This document shows, in pieces, positions 16,845 through 25,665 of a stretch of 64,000 bases of DNA. The DNA is from Pseudorhizobium endolithicum (GTDB lineage: Bacteria > Pseudomonadota > Alphaproteobacteria > Rhizobiales > Rhizobiaceae): the NCBI RefSeq assembly GCF_902153245.2, contig NZ_CABFWF030000011.1, positions 211,347 to 275,346 on the forward strand, in the 5' to 3' direction. Position 1 is the first letter of the stretch, and each line of letters opens with the position of its first letter. Made by a program: the position numbers and the translations under genes. The notes beneath the pieces are model-generated. The model was given only the letters and a program-made list of their open reading frames with translations. It ran no database searches and was not told the origin of the DNA.

Positions 16845-18089
16845 CTATAGCAGCGGCTGGATTGCTGCACAGACGGCCTTGAGCGAGGCCTCGACATCGG
16901 CGTCCGCCCGCCACAGTGCATCGACGCGCGGTTTCATCGCAGCAAGGATCTGGGGACTGCGTTCATGGCTGGGAAGAACCTTGCCCTTGGTGATCGCATC
17001 TTTGACCACCTCCATCTGTTCCGTCGGGATCAGCTTGTTGGATTCTGTGAATGCTTCACTTGAGAGCACGCTCTTGCGGGCCGGCGGGAAGAACTGCGCC
17101 ATCTTTGCGACATTGCTCTCGCTCGTCATATGACGAACGAACGCCGCTGCGAGTTCTTTCTGGTCGCCCGCCGTGAACACGACAATGCCAGCCTGCCCAA
17201 TAACAGGTGACTCTCCACCTGGGCCCGACGGAAGCGGTGCGATCCCCCAGCCAAACCCCGCGTCCTTCATCAACGACGCGCGGGAAATCTGGTTGACCGT
17301 CATCGCCGAGCTACCGGAAAAGAAGTCACCATTTTCCCCCGGTGGCACGATGGACTTGTCCTTGAACACCATGTCGTGCAGCTGCTTGACAGCGGCGACC
17401 GCTTCCGGCTTGTCGAACCCACATTCCTGGTTGGCCCAGACATCGCCGCCATAGGCGCGGATCGGCGGCATCAGCGCGTGCATGATGCGGGTCTCATAAC
17501 CTTGACCATCCTTGAACTCGAAACCCCATTTGCCCGTAGCGTCGGTCAAGGTTTTCGCCACCTCCTGGAACTTCTCCATGTTCCACTCACCCTTTGCGGC
17601 AAGTGAGAACGGATCTTCCAGACCCGCCTGGTCGAACAGGTCCTTGTTGTAGAAGATGACGAAGGGCGAAGTGGAGAACGGCACCCCCCACACCTTGCCG
17701 TCACCGCTCCAGAGCCCCCTAGCTGGCTCGGAGAAGTCGGGAAGGTCATAGCCGTCGTCGGCATTTAAGGTCGGAGCGAGGTCTTCAAGCACTCCGGCAC
17801 CCACAAAGGTTGGGGCTGCATCCTCCATCATCCACCCTGCATCCGGAGGATTGCCGCCCGCCAGCTGGAACGTCAGCTTCTGCGTATAGTCGCCGGCGGG
17901 GATAGTCTCAAATCTCACCGTCACATCTGGATGAGATTCCTTGAAGCTGTCAGCCATGCCATTGAGCAGCGCAAGGTGGGCTTCATTTCCCGTCCACACC
18001 GTGAAGCGGAGTTCGGCTGCTGCAAGCGCCGACGACATCATTCCTAACGCCATCGTCGACAGGGTTATGCTGCTTATGATCGATTTCAT
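16845..18089 (-). CDS. Sugar ABC transporter substrate-binding protein (CUT1)
   Basis: A Sec signal peptide (MKSIISSITLSTMALGMMSS onwards, ending near ALAAA) precedes a binding-protein fold beginning ELRFTVWTGNEAHLALL. The start is the ATG at 18089, preceded by GGGAGGAG; an in-frame start five codons upstream is less well placed. The protein is 414 aa. Its ligand is probably the sugar that the operon's SDR, lactonase and dehydratase oxidise. Confidence 0.9.
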   Translation of the reverse strand: MKSIISSITLSTMALGMMSSALAAAELRFTVWTGNEAHLALLNGMADSFKESHPDVTVRFETIPAGDYTQKLTFQLAGGNPPDAGWMMEDAAPTFVGAGVLEDLAPTLNADDGYDLPDFSEPARGLWSGDGKVWGVPFSTSPFVIFYNKDLFDQAGLEDPFSLAAKGEWNMEKFQEVAKTLTDATGKWGFEFKDGQGYETRIMHALMPPIRAYGGDVWANQECGFDKPEAVAAVKQLHDMVFKDKSIVPPGENGDFFSGSSAMTVNQISRASLMKDAGFGWGIAPLPSGPGGESPVIGQAGIVVFTAGDQKELAAAFVRHMTSESNVAKMAQFFPPARKSVLSSEAFTESNKLIPTEQMEVVKDAITKGKVLPSHERSPQILAAMKPRVDALWRADADVEASLKAVCAAIQPLL

Positions 18090-18116
18090 GATTTCTCCTC
18101 CCATGGTTACCGTTCG

Positions 18117-19016
18117 TCAGTGCGCTCGCATCTCCTTGCGAGCACCGGTGTAGCCCAAAGCCAGCCGGGGCTGCGGCCAACCCCTAACGCCGGACGGTAG
18201 CGTCAGGAGGGAGCCAGCCAGTTTCTCTCCTTGCGTTCCAACCGACATCGTCGTGACGGCCAAAGCCGACAAGTCCGTTCCATAAAATGCAAGATTGGTC
18301 GGACGAGAGACGGGTAGTGGTATCGCCTCCATCTCCCGCCCCAGCGGATCGAGCCTAATGATGAGACCAGCGTCAATCGCAGCAAACCAATAGCAACCAT
18401 CTGCATCGACCGCTGCCCCATCGGGGCGGCCTCTCGACACCTGATGGAAGACCCGGCGGTTCTCCAAAACGCCTGCTTCGACATCGAAGTCGTAGGCCCA
18501 GATGACTCGCAGATCCGGATGACTGTCGGCGACATAGAATGTCGCACCATCAGGCGAGATGGCCGTTCCATTCTGCGTCCGCAGCCCATCAACTGCTTCC
18601 AGCACGCCATCTGATCCAAATCGGTAGAGCGCTCCCACCGGCACCGGTTGCGGCGTCAAAGGGACTGTACCGACCCAGAACCTGCCCGCGTGATCAACGG
18701 CGCCGTCATTCATCCGCATGGAAGAAGAAGAGCCGGGCGCCTCTCCAATCGTCTCGAACGAGCCGCATTCGGTGATACGATACAAGCCCATGCCACCGGC
18801 GATGTTGACATGACGGTCTTCACCAAGTGCGAGTGCGCCTGGGATGAACGGTGTCTCGAGACTGCTCACCACGCCTGAGGCAAAGTCACGGCGGCGAACC
18901 GCCCGGCAGGCAATATCGACCCACCAGAGAACGTTTCTCTCGCTGTCCCATAACGGGCTTTCTCCCACAAGGTCGGCTGCATCATGAAGAACTTCGATTT
19001 TTCTCGCGCATGTCAT
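18117..19016 (-). CDS. SMP-30/gluconolactonase family sugar lactonase
   Basis: This six-bladed propeller enzyme of 299 aa hydrolyses aldonolactones with a bound divalent metal. The metal ligands are seen in GESPLWD (Glu), the MNDGAVD segment (Asn) and VADSHPDLR (Asp). Its start overlaps the SDR stop as ATGA. Together with the SDR and the divergent enolase-superfamily dehydratase it gives a complete aldose, lactone, aldonate, 2-keto-3-deoxyaldonate route. The sugar is not determined. Confidence 0.88.
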   Translation of the reverse strand: MTCARKIEVLHDAADLVGESPLWDSERNVLWWVDIACRAVRRRDFASGVVSSLETPFIPGALALGEDRHVNIAGGMGLYRITECGSFETIGEAPGSSSSMRMNDGAVDHAGRFWVGTVPLTPQPVPVGALYRFGSDGVLEAVDGLRTQNGTAISPDGATFYVADSHPDLRVIWAYDFDVEAGVLENRRVFHQVSRGRPDGAAVDADGCYWFAAIDAGLIIRLDPLGREMEAIPLPVSRPTNLAFYGTDLSALAVTTMSVGTQGEKLAGSLLTLPSGVRGWPQPRLALGYTGARKEMRAH

Positions 19017-19810
19017 GGCGTCGCTCCGGGCAATCCACCTGGCGCGTCACCAATGGTCCATCCGCCGTCGACCGGGATATTGACGCCGGTCACATAGGCT
19101 CCTGCATCCGAGCAGAGCATCAGCACCGGCCCAACGACATCATCAGGACGACCCGGCCGGCCCATGGGGATCTTCGCAGTCACCGCCTTGCGAAAGGCAG
19201 GATCTGCATAGCGACTGGCCATCGGCTTCGTTTCGACTGCACCGGGGGAAACGACATTCATTGTTACCCCATGCGGAGCAACATCACGGGCCATTGCACG
19301 CATGGCCGTCCATTGAGCTGATTTGGCAGCCGCATAAGGGATTGTCTCGGCGCGCGGACGGTCTGAGAGCACCGTACCGATTGCAACAACCCTGCCCCAC
19401 CCTCGCTCGCACATTGGCGGCACCAGCACCGAGCACAGCGAGATCAGCGCCGTCACCCCCGCCGCCAGATGCTCGTGGAAGTCCGCGGCCGTCACCTGAG
19501 ACCAGGGTTTGCGCCGTTCCACTGCCGCACACGAGATGATGATATCGATGGGACCGTAGTCTCTCAAAAGGGTAGCTGCGAAGGGAGCGACGGATTGTAC
19601 ATCCAGAAAGTCAGCTTCTACCACCTGCGTTTGGCAGCCCGTTGCGCGCAGACTACCGGCGAACGTCTCAGTCACCTCGTCCGCACCGAAATGATGCAGG
19701 ACGAGATCTGCACCCAGTTGCGCAAGTCCACGTGCAATGGCTGCGCCAATGTCGGAATTGCCCCCTGTTACGAGCGCCCGTCGCCCCTTCAAGGAAAAGG
19801 GCACGCTCAT
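19013..19810 (-). CDS. SDR family oxidoreductase (probable sugar dehydrogenase)
   Basis: The protein has the cofactor motif VTGGNSDIG, the NAG-like position ISCAA and the catalytic YAAAK. A C-terminal VNIPVDGGW is typical of classical SDRs. It is 265 aa. It overlaps the regulator upstream and the lactonase downstream by 4 nt each. By context it probably oxidises an aldose at C1 to the lactone that the SMP-30 protein then opens. Confidence 0.88.
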   Translation of the reverse strand: MSVPFSLKGRRALVTGGNSDIGAAIARGLAQLGADLVLHHFGADEVTETFAGSLRATGCQTQVVEADFLDVQSVAPFAATLLRDYGPIDIIISCAAVERRKPWSQVTAADFHEHLAAGVTALISLCSVLVPPMCERGWGRVVAIGTVLSDRPRAETIPYAAAKSAQWTAMRAMARDVAPHGVTMNVVSPGAVETKPMASRYADPAFRKAVTAKIPMGRPGRPDDVVGPVLMLCSDAGAYVTGVNIPVDGGWTIGDAPGGLPGATP

Positions 19811-20568
19811 TCCCTGCCTCCTTCGCCGAGCTTGTTGGCAACCTCCAGCGAGGCAATGTCGGCAGCTTCGTAGTGAACCTCTATCTGTTTCTGGGCGAGA
19901 TCAGGATCACCTGCGGCAATGGCCTCATAGATTGCCCGGTGCCTCTCAACGGTCGCATTCCAATCCGCATCAGTGCGATTCGAGCGCCGGGAAAACAGCT
20001 CTGAGACCTCGCGCTGCACGGCGCGCATGCCTTCCATCTGAACCCGGATCATCGTGTTCCCGGTGGCCAGTGCCATGCCCGAATGGAAGAGGATATCGGC
20101 GTCGGTAAAACCATCGGGGTGCTTCAGCGCACGCCCCATCTCGACAAGTGCGCGATCCATAACCGTAAGGCCCGATCTTTCTCGACGCTCGGCAGCAAGC
20201 CGGGCGATCCCCGTCTCTATGACGCGGCGCATCTCGTTAGCCTCACGCAAGCGCTCCAGGCTGAAACGCACTGCATAGCCGTAGATGCGCTCAAGCGGCT
20301 CGCCATTGAATTCCTTGGCGCGCGCAACCTTGCCCTGTTGCGTCGAGATCAGCCCGGCAGACGTCAGATGGCGCAACGCCTCGCGTGCGATCGGCTTGGA
20401 GACACCGAACTCTTTGGCAATCTCACCTTCGGCAGGCAGGGGTTCGCCTGGCGCGATTCGACCATCCAGTAGAGCCGCGGCAATGGCATCGGATACCGCG
20501 TCAGCGAGCCTGGCCGGTGTGGCTGGCTTCCCTCCGAAGATCGACTTTTTCGCGGCGTCGGCACTCAT
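19807..20568 (-). CDS. FadR-subfamily GntR transcriptional regulator
   Basis: The winged helix contains GEIAKEFGVSKPIAREALRH and is followed by an FCD domain (MRRVIETGIARLAAERR). The start is the ATG at 20568, preceded by GAGGAGACAG; the longer open frame upstream lacks support. The gene leads the operon and probably regulates both it and the divergent dehydratase gene through the AGTTGC repeats at 20615-20650. Confidence 0.87.
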   Translation of the reverse strand: MSADAAKKSIFGGKPATPARLADAVSDAIAAALLDGRIAPGEPLPAEGEIAKEFGVSKPIAREALRHLTSAGLISTQQGKVARAKEFNGEPLERIYGYAVRFSLERLREANEMRRVIETGIARLAAERRERSGLTVMDRALVEMGRALKHPDGFTDADILFHSGMALATGNTMIRVQMEGMRAVQREVSELFSRRSNRTDADWNATVERHRAIYEAIAAGDPDLAQKQIEVHYEAADIASLEVANKLGEGGRE

Positions 20569-20614
20569 GTTTCTGTCTCCTCGACAAATCGGTAACACAG
20601 GTCGCAACGACATA

Positions 20615-20650
20615 GCAACTATGTTTGTCAGTTGCCAAGTTGCGTAGTTG
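20615..20650. promoter_or_regulatory. Candidate FadR-type operator with AGTTGC half-sites
   Basis: GCAACT (20615-20620) pairs with AGTTGC at 20630-20635, and a second AGTTGC lies at 20638-20643. CAACTATG (20616-20623) also nearly mirrors CGTAGTTG (20643-20650). These nested dyads sit in the 104-bp gap between the GntR gene and the dehydratase gene, where both promoters must lie. Confidence 0.5.
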
Positions 20651-20672
20651 GAGGATAAGAGGGAGAAGAGAC

Positions 20673-21842
20673 ATGTCTGGCGTTCGGAGGAGGCCAAGGA
20701 TGAACAGGACTGCCAACAGTGCGGACATTCGCATCACCGATGTGATCGCCCATCCGCTGATCCAACAATTGCCGCGGCCCACCGTTACGTCCTGGGGCAA
20801 GTACTCCGAAATCTCGATCGTGCTTGTAGAGGTGCGAACGGATGCGGGAATCGTCGGCATAGGCGAGACTCTGGCTCGCTTTGCCCCCAAGGCTTACGCG
20901 GAGGCAATTGAGTCACTTCTGAAGCCTCGCCTTGTGGGACAGAACCCGACCGACATTACTGCCTTGTGGCGGAGCATGCGGCGCTCCTTGTCAGGCCGTT
21001 CGGGAGGCATGCTCTTCGAGTCGATCGCCGGCGTTGACATCGCCTTATGGGACATATTGGGCAAGGTCGCCGGGATGCCGCTCCACCGCCTGTTGGGCGG
21101 CATGGGTCGCACGGAGGTTCCTTGTTACGCAGCATCCGTCAACTGGGGCGATGACGCATTTATGGAGGAGGAGCTTGACCGCTATCTGGAGAAGGGGTTT
21201 CCCCGCATCAAGGTCAAAATAGCCAATCCGGTCAAGGATGCGTGCAAGCGCATAGCGCTTCTGAGAAAGCGTGCCGGCGACGACATCGACCTGTGTGTTG
21301 ATGCCAATTGGGCATACACGCTGGAGGAAGCGGTCGAGGTCGGTCGCGCTCTATCGGACAATAACTACTTCTGGTTCGAGGAGCCGCTGCGCCCTGAGGA
21401 TGAGACGGGCTATCAAGAACTGCATCGCCGTTGCGCCACGCCGCTTGCGGCTGGTGAGAGCAACTACACGCTCGACCAGATGATGCGTCTGGTTGCCAAC
21501 CGGACCCTGTCTTACATCCAGCCAGACGTGGCGCGTTCGGGGGGCATATCGGAAACAAGACGCATGGCCGAGTTCGCCGCAGCACACGATGTCCAGTATG
21601 CGCCTCACATCGGTATGTCAGGCATCATCTGCGAGACGGCCAGTGTTCATCTGGCCGCGGCAATGCCGAACATCAAGGCGATGGAATGCGAAACCGACGC
21701 CAGCCCCTTCAAGACCGCCATCACAGGAACCGCGCCGGGTGCCGACCGGCAGAAGAACGGCATGTTGCCGGTGCCGGTCGGACCGGGACTGGGAATTGAA
21801 GTGGATTGGGATGCCGTCAGGCGCCTGCGCGTAAACGGATGA
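20673..21842 (+). CDS. Mandelate racemase/muconate lactonizing enzyme family sugar-acid dehydratase
   Basis: This enolase-superfamily protein has the KxK motif IKVKIANP, metal ligands in DANWAY (Asp), FEEPLRP (Glu) and AAGESNY (Glu), and a general base His in YAPHIGMSG. This set is that of the mandelate racemase subgroup, most of whose sugar-related members dehydrate aldonates to 2-keto-3-deoxy acids. Starts at 20673 (after GGGAGAAGAG) and 20700 (after GGAGGAGG) are both well supported. It is divergent from the SDR/lactonase operon, which fits the third step of the same pathway. Confidence 0.88.
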   Translation: MSGVRRRPRMNRTANSADIRITDVIAHPLIQQLPRPTVTSWGKYSEISIVLVEVRTDAGIVGIGETLARFAPKAYAEAIESLLKPRLVGQNPTDITALWRSMRRSLSGRSGGMLFESIAGVDIALWDILGKVAGMPLHRLLGGMGRTEVPCYAASVNWGDDAFMEEELDRYLEKGFPRIKVKIANPVKDACKRIALLRKRAGDDIDLCVDANWAYTLEEAVEVGRALSDNNYFWFEEPLRPEDETGYQELHRRCATPLAAGESNYTLDQMMRLVANRTLSYIQPDVARSGGISETRRMAEFAAAHDVQYAPHIGMSGIICETASVHLAAAMPNIKAMECETDASPFKTAITGTAPGADRQKNGMLPVPVGPGLGIEVDWDAVRRLRVNG

Positions 21843-21859
21843 GACGGAGACAGACCGAA

Positions 21860-22765
21860 ATGACGGCATCACAAACACAAACTGAGATGACCGAGGCGGT
21901 AAGGCTTGCGCTGCTCCGTGCTGACCCAGAACTGTCACGCTTCGATCCCCTTTCACGCATAATCAGCCATGACCAGTTCGCAAATGGTCACTGTGGCTGG
22001 TCGCAACTCGTCGGAAACTACGAGAACGATCTCGACACCATGCTGCCGGGCTATGCCCAGCATACGGGAGCAATGCTGTCCACGCTCGCTCATTGGGATT
22101 CTGGTTCCCACGGCGCGATGGGTTCGTCATACGCGCTCAAGATAGCGACCCGTCCCAAGAAAGGCGCACAGAATGTTGCGATCAAGCGTCATACGTTCCG
22201 ACACCGCGGCAGAATTCGCTTCGAGCTCTACTTCACATTCAAGCCGGAGGCATCCGAACTGAAGCTCAGCGAGACGGACGTCCGCTCCATCGGCTTCCTC
22301 TTCGACCTGCAAGCAGGTGATAATGACAAGGCCGGCGAGCGGGTCATGCCCCATTTGCGCTTTCTCAACGCGCTTGATGGCAAGCATCTGCAGAAATGGC
22401 AATTCAAGCGGCATACCAGCCCATTCCAGGCCGTCGGCAACGGTGAAAAGACACTCAGCCACTATCATCTCGCCCCTGAGGGCTGGGAGGACCTACCAAG
22501 TGGCGAACAAAGGCTCTGCTACAACGAGATCGCGACGAAGGTTAACTGGACCTACTTGCGGTTCGACTTCGATCTTGAAGAGATGAAGGCACTCGAATTC
22601 CAGTGCAATGACCGCCAGTTTGACATGTCCGGCTACGAGTCGATCCGTATCCCAGCAATGAAGAATCTATGGTGCATGCTGAATTTCTGCCTGTTCGCAG
22701 AGACAGATGCCGACAAACGCGCTTTTCTTTATGTCGACTCCGTTTGCATCTCGGGAGACTTCTGA
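21860..22765 (+). CDS. Conserved protein of unknown function (possibly DUF6772)
   Basis: The protein is about 301 aa, soluble, with no signal peptide, and rich in aromatic and charged residues. Segments such as RIRFELYFTFKPE, IGFLFDLQAGD and YLRFDFDLEEM suggest alternating beta strands, as in a jelly-roll or lectin-like fold. I recall similar sequences as DUF6772 but cannot confirm it. The start is the ATG at 21860 after GGAG. It follows the dehydratase by 17 nt and overlaps the next gene by one base (TGATG), so all three are co-transcribed. A role on the same substrate is likely but its nature is unknown. Confidence 0.7.
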   Translation: MTASQTQTEMTEAVRLALLRADPELSRFDPLSRIISHDQFANGHCGWSQLVGNYENDLDTMLPGYAQHTGAMLSTLAHWDSGSHGAMGSSYALKIATRPKKGAQNVAIKRHTFRHRGRIRFELYFTFKPEASELKLSETDVRSIGFLFDLQAGDNDKAGERVMPHLRFLNALDGKHLQKWQFKRHTSPFQAVGNGEKTLSHYHLAPEGWEDLPSGEQRLCYNEIATKVNWTYLRFDFDLEEMKALEFQCNDRQFDMSGYESIRIPAMKNLWCMLNFCLFAETDADKRAFLYVDSVCISGDF

Positions 22766-23100
22766 TGCTGCCAGAGAACATCACCTCTGTTGTTTCCCGT
22801 AACGAGACCTGGACTGGAGCCGCGGCCAGCGAGCCTCATGAGGCCGGCTGGGCCAGGGAAGCCATCATTTTCGTGCGCGCGCTGAAGGAGCCGAAGGGTA
22901 AGCAGCCTGTTGCGCGGGTGGAAATTTCCCCCGATGGCATGCGCTGGGTGGCGGAAGGTACTCAGGCGGCCATGCCCATCGAACAGGATGGGATTGCAGT
23001 CATGCGCGTGCACCATTTCGGTAATTGGCTGCGGGTCGCCGCGGACTTCGCAGACGGTTGTGAAAGTACAGTACTCGTAACGATCCACCTGAAGGCCTGA
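22765..23100 (+). CDS. Small conserved protein of unknown function
   Basis: This 111-aa protein shares a TGATG stop/start overlap with the upstream gene, which supports translation from 22765. It has strand-forming segments (EAIIFVRAL, PVARVEISPDG, MRVHHFGNWLRVAADF) that suggest a small beta sandwich, and no signal peptide or membrane segment. No family was recognised. It ends the dehydratase operon. Confidence 0.6.
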   Translation: MLPENITSVVSRNETWTGAAASEPHEAGWAREAIIFVRALKEPKGKQPVARVEISPDGMRWVAEGTQAAMPIEQDGIAVMRVHHFGNWLRVAADFADGCESTVLVTIHLKA

Positions 23101-23571
23101 GGCCCGCCCGCTACATGGCTGGACGGCACGCGATCTCGCTGGGCACGGGTCGACAAGCTGGTTTGCGCAGCATTCGATATGTTTCGGAGAATGAGGCCGT
23201 GTTTCAGACCCTGCTACCCACGAGTTCCGGGAAAAGTCCTAGCCGTCGCGGTGGCCGTCGCAACACCTGGACCATGGAGAAGGTAGTCATCATCCATCTC
23301 CTGCATGGTGCGACCGACTATGGCGCTATCCTGTTCAGCGAAATCATCGAATGAGCGCGACTGAGACCGCCCGACTCCAACACGTAGCCGGGTACGTCGT
23401 CGGACTCACGCCGATTGTTGGTTAAGGTGATTCAATCCACGAAAGCCGGTGTGCCCTGCGATCAATTGATCATATAGCCAATAGGCTTTCCACGCAGAAC
23501 TAGTTCAGCTCGCACCTGATCCCGTAGGGGCAACGGCGGTCTCATCATACGGCACACTTCGAACCGAAATC
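23101..23571. other. Intergenic stretch without a recognisable gene
   Basis: About 470 bp lie between the end of the dehydratase operon and the end of the convergent monooxygenase gene. A 79-codon open frame at 23115-23354 has no recognisable domain and unconvincing composition. No clear hairpin terminator was seen. Confidence 0.4.
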
Positions 23572-24717
23572 TCAGCGCATTCCCGCAAGGGTCAGCGCCA
23601 TCGTTCGTCGGACGAGCGGAACCGTGGCGGCTGCGGAGATCAGTCGATTGCGAATCCAGCGCGCGCCCGGGTTAGACAGCGTTGCCACTTTCGTCAGCCG
23701 GTCGGTCATCTCGAGCACCCTGGAAGCTGCCAGCCGCCGCTCCGTGGCATACTCCACAAGAGGCTCCCCGGAACCAGCGCGCAAGGCCGCATCGAGGGCT
23801 CGGCTCAGGGCTTCGGCATCGCGCAGGCCCAGATTCATTCCCTGCCCGCCGGCCGGACTGTGCACGTGTGCCGCATCACCCAGAAGGGCGACCGCGCCGT
23901 GATGGAATCGGTCGGCGAGCTTATGGTGGACCTGGAACCTTGATCCCCATAACAGTTCACGTACGCGAACACCACGACGTGGACCACGAGCGTTTATGAC
24001 TTGCTGCACGTCTGCCAGGCTCGGCATCGACGGCGCATCCTTGAGCTGCGCCACCACTCGGTACCGCTCGCGCGACATCGGGGCGACGACAAGCGTACCT
24101 GCGCCCGAAAAGAACAGCGTCACCTCCTCGCGGGCGATCGGCCATTCCATTCGCACGTCCGCGAGCAAGAACGATCCGTAGGTTTCTCCAGGAAATCCGA
24201 TGTTCGCACCGGCTCTTACCGTGCTTTTCTCTCCGTCTGCCCCAACGATGTACTTTGCCTCGGCCACGAACGTGCCTTCTTCACCCTCGCAGTGGGCTTC
24301 AACGCCTCCCTCAGTCATTTTGTAGCCTGTCAAACGCACGGGCCGACGTACCGCATGGCCCAATTGCGCGAGCCTGTCGATGAGGATCTGTTCGGTTTCA
24401 TCCTGAGGGATCATCAGCGCAAATGGTGTGGGCGAAGGCAAGTTCGAGAAGTCCGAATGAAGCAAGATCGAGTCGCGGTCGCGGATCCTGAAGTGCGGCA
24501 CCTTGATGCCCTGCTGTACAAGGCGCTCACCGATGTTCAGCGAATAGAGGCTTTCCAGCGTGGCCGCGTGAATGACCGCCGCGCGCGACGTATTTTGTGC
24601 CTCGGCCAGGGCGTCGACGATGATGAAATCGACGCCCCTTTCGGCGAGGCCGATTGCGGTTGCCAAGCCGGTAGGGCCAGCGCCGACGATCAGAACCGAG
24701 GTTGAAATCGCATTCAT
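23572..24717 (-). CDS. FAD-dependent aromatic-type monooxygenase
   Basis: This group A flavoprotein hydroxylase of 381 aa has the FAD-binding GAGPTGLATA near the N terminus, the VGADGEKSTVR (DG) motif and LLGDAAHVHSPAGGQGMNLG (GD motif) near residue 280. Such enzymes use NAD(P)H and oxygen to hydroxylate phenolic or polyketide-like substrates. It is divergent from a TetR regulator with operator-like repeats between them, the usual arrangement for an inducible detoxification or catabolic enzyme. The substrate is unknown. Confidence 0.88.
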   Translation of the reverse strand: MNAISTSVLIVGAGPTGLATAIGLAERGVDFIIVDALAEAQNTSRAAVIHAATLESLYSLNIGERLVQQGIKVPHFRIRDRDSILLHSDFSNLPSPTPFALMIPQDETEQILIDRLAQLGHAVRRPVRLTGYKMTEGGVEAHCEGEEGTFVAEAKYIVGADGEKSTVRAGANIGFPGETYGSFLLADVRMEWPIAREEVTLFFSGAGTLVVAPMSRERYRVVAQLKDAPSMPSLADVQQVINARGPRRGVRVRELLWGSRFQVHHKLADRFHHGAVALLGDAAHVHSPAGGQGMNLGLRDAEALSRALDAALRAGSGEPLVEYATERRLAASRVLEMTDRLTKVATLSNPGARWIRNRLISAAATVPLVRRTMALTLAGMR

Positions 24718-24738
24718 TGCGGTGCTCCGCCAATAATT

Positions 24739-24792
24739 GTAAACATGCGTTTACTTTAGACTTGACCTTAAATAAGTCAACAACTGTTTACA
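24739..24792. promoter_or_regulatory. TetR operator candidates between monooxygenase and tetR-type gene
   Basis: GTAAAC-ATGC-GTTTAC (24739-24754) has perfect 6-bp arms, and a third GTTTAC half-site lies at 24786-24791. A second dyad, TTGAC (24762-24766) with GTCAA (24776-24780), sits between them. The 87-bp intergenic gap must hold both promoters, so binding here could repress both genes. Confidence 0.55.
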
Positions 24793-24804
24793 AGGAGACA
24801 GAAA

Positions 24805-25362
24805 TTGGTGAAGGATGCGGAAGCGACCCGGGAACGCTTGATTGCCGCAGCAAGGACTATGTTTGCGAAGCGCGGGTACGAGGGTACAACTGTGCGCGAA
24901 ATCGCTGGCGAAGCCAGGGTCAACCCCGCGCTTATCAATCGCTATTTCGGCGGCAAGGAAAAGCTCTTCGCAGAAGCTGTCTCGATCAGCCTCGACCTCC
25001 CCAACCTCAAAGACGTCGAGCGCGGCGTTATCGGGCGACGATTGGTAGAGCACTTCTTCACCAGGTGGGAAGGAAGCAAGAGGGATGACCTTTTGAGGGT
25101 GCTGGTGCGCACAGCCGTCACGAACGACGAGGCGGCTGCGCGCATGCGTACGATCCTGTTCACGCAAGTCGCCGCCATGGTGGAGCAGGTCACAGGACCC
25201 GACCGCGCAAAGGAGCGCGCGGGCCTGATCGCGACGCAGATTCTGGGCCTTGCCTATGCCCGAAACGTTCTTGCGCTTTCGGATCGGGAGTTAGCGCGCG
25301 ACACGGTGATCGTCATGATCGGCGACACAATTCAGCGCTATCTCGTAGAAGAGTTGCCGTGA
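24805..25362 (+). CDS. TetR family transcriptional regulator
   Basis: The N-terminal helix-turn-helix reads TVREIAGEARVNPALINRYF, typical of TetR/AcrR. The remaining 130 residues form an effector domain of unknown specificity. The start is TTG 24805 or GTG 24808, both after AAGGAGACAG. The protein is about 185 aa. It probably represses the divergent FAD monooxygenase and itself. Confidence 0.85.
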   Translation: MVKDAEATRERLIAAARTMFAKRGYEGTTVREIAGEARVNPALINRYFGGKEKLFAEAVSISLDLPNLKDVERGVIGRRLVEHFFTRWEGSKRDDLLRVLVRTAVTNDEAAARMRTILFTQVAAMVEQVTGPDRAKERAGLIATQILGLAYARNVLALSDRELARDTVIVMIGDTIQRYLVEELP

Positions 25363-25557
25363 AAGCCCACAGGCCATACGGAAAAACGAACAGGGCATTC
25401 GGAACGTGCAAAGCCGCACCGAATGAACCCGTCGATCTGTCTGGCCACGATCCAGATAGCGTGGAGTGGTAGGGATCAGCCGAATTACGGCGCACAGGCG
25501 CGTCTCCCTTTTCCAGAACCAAGCCACCACAACTGTGAGGACAATGACCGGGCTCCG

Positions 25558-25660
25558 GTCGGTGTTGACGCCGAGGGCCATGACGGCGACGGAGACCATA
25601 GGACCACCAGGCCGGACCTTGAGGTGGCTGGCATCGATCTACAGGCGGCCATTCACCATC
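25558..25660 (-). pseudogene. IS256-family transposase remnant
   Basis: Reading the minus strand, the fragment contains IDASHLKVRPGGPMVSVAVM followed by ALGVNTD, which closely resembles the conserved core of IS256-family transposases (DATYLKVR, VSVAV, GVNxDGRRE). An in-frame TAG stands just before IDAS and the similarity stops after NTD, so this is a degraded fragment of about 100 bp. It abuts the stop of the metallo-hydrolase gene. The rest of 25363-25557 shows nothing recognisable. Confidence 0.6.
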
Positions 25661-25665
25661 AAGCG

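Noticed and set aside
23115..23354. 79-codon open frame after the dehydratase operon
   Set aside because: No recognisable family, weak start region and composition unlike its neighbours; treated as chance.
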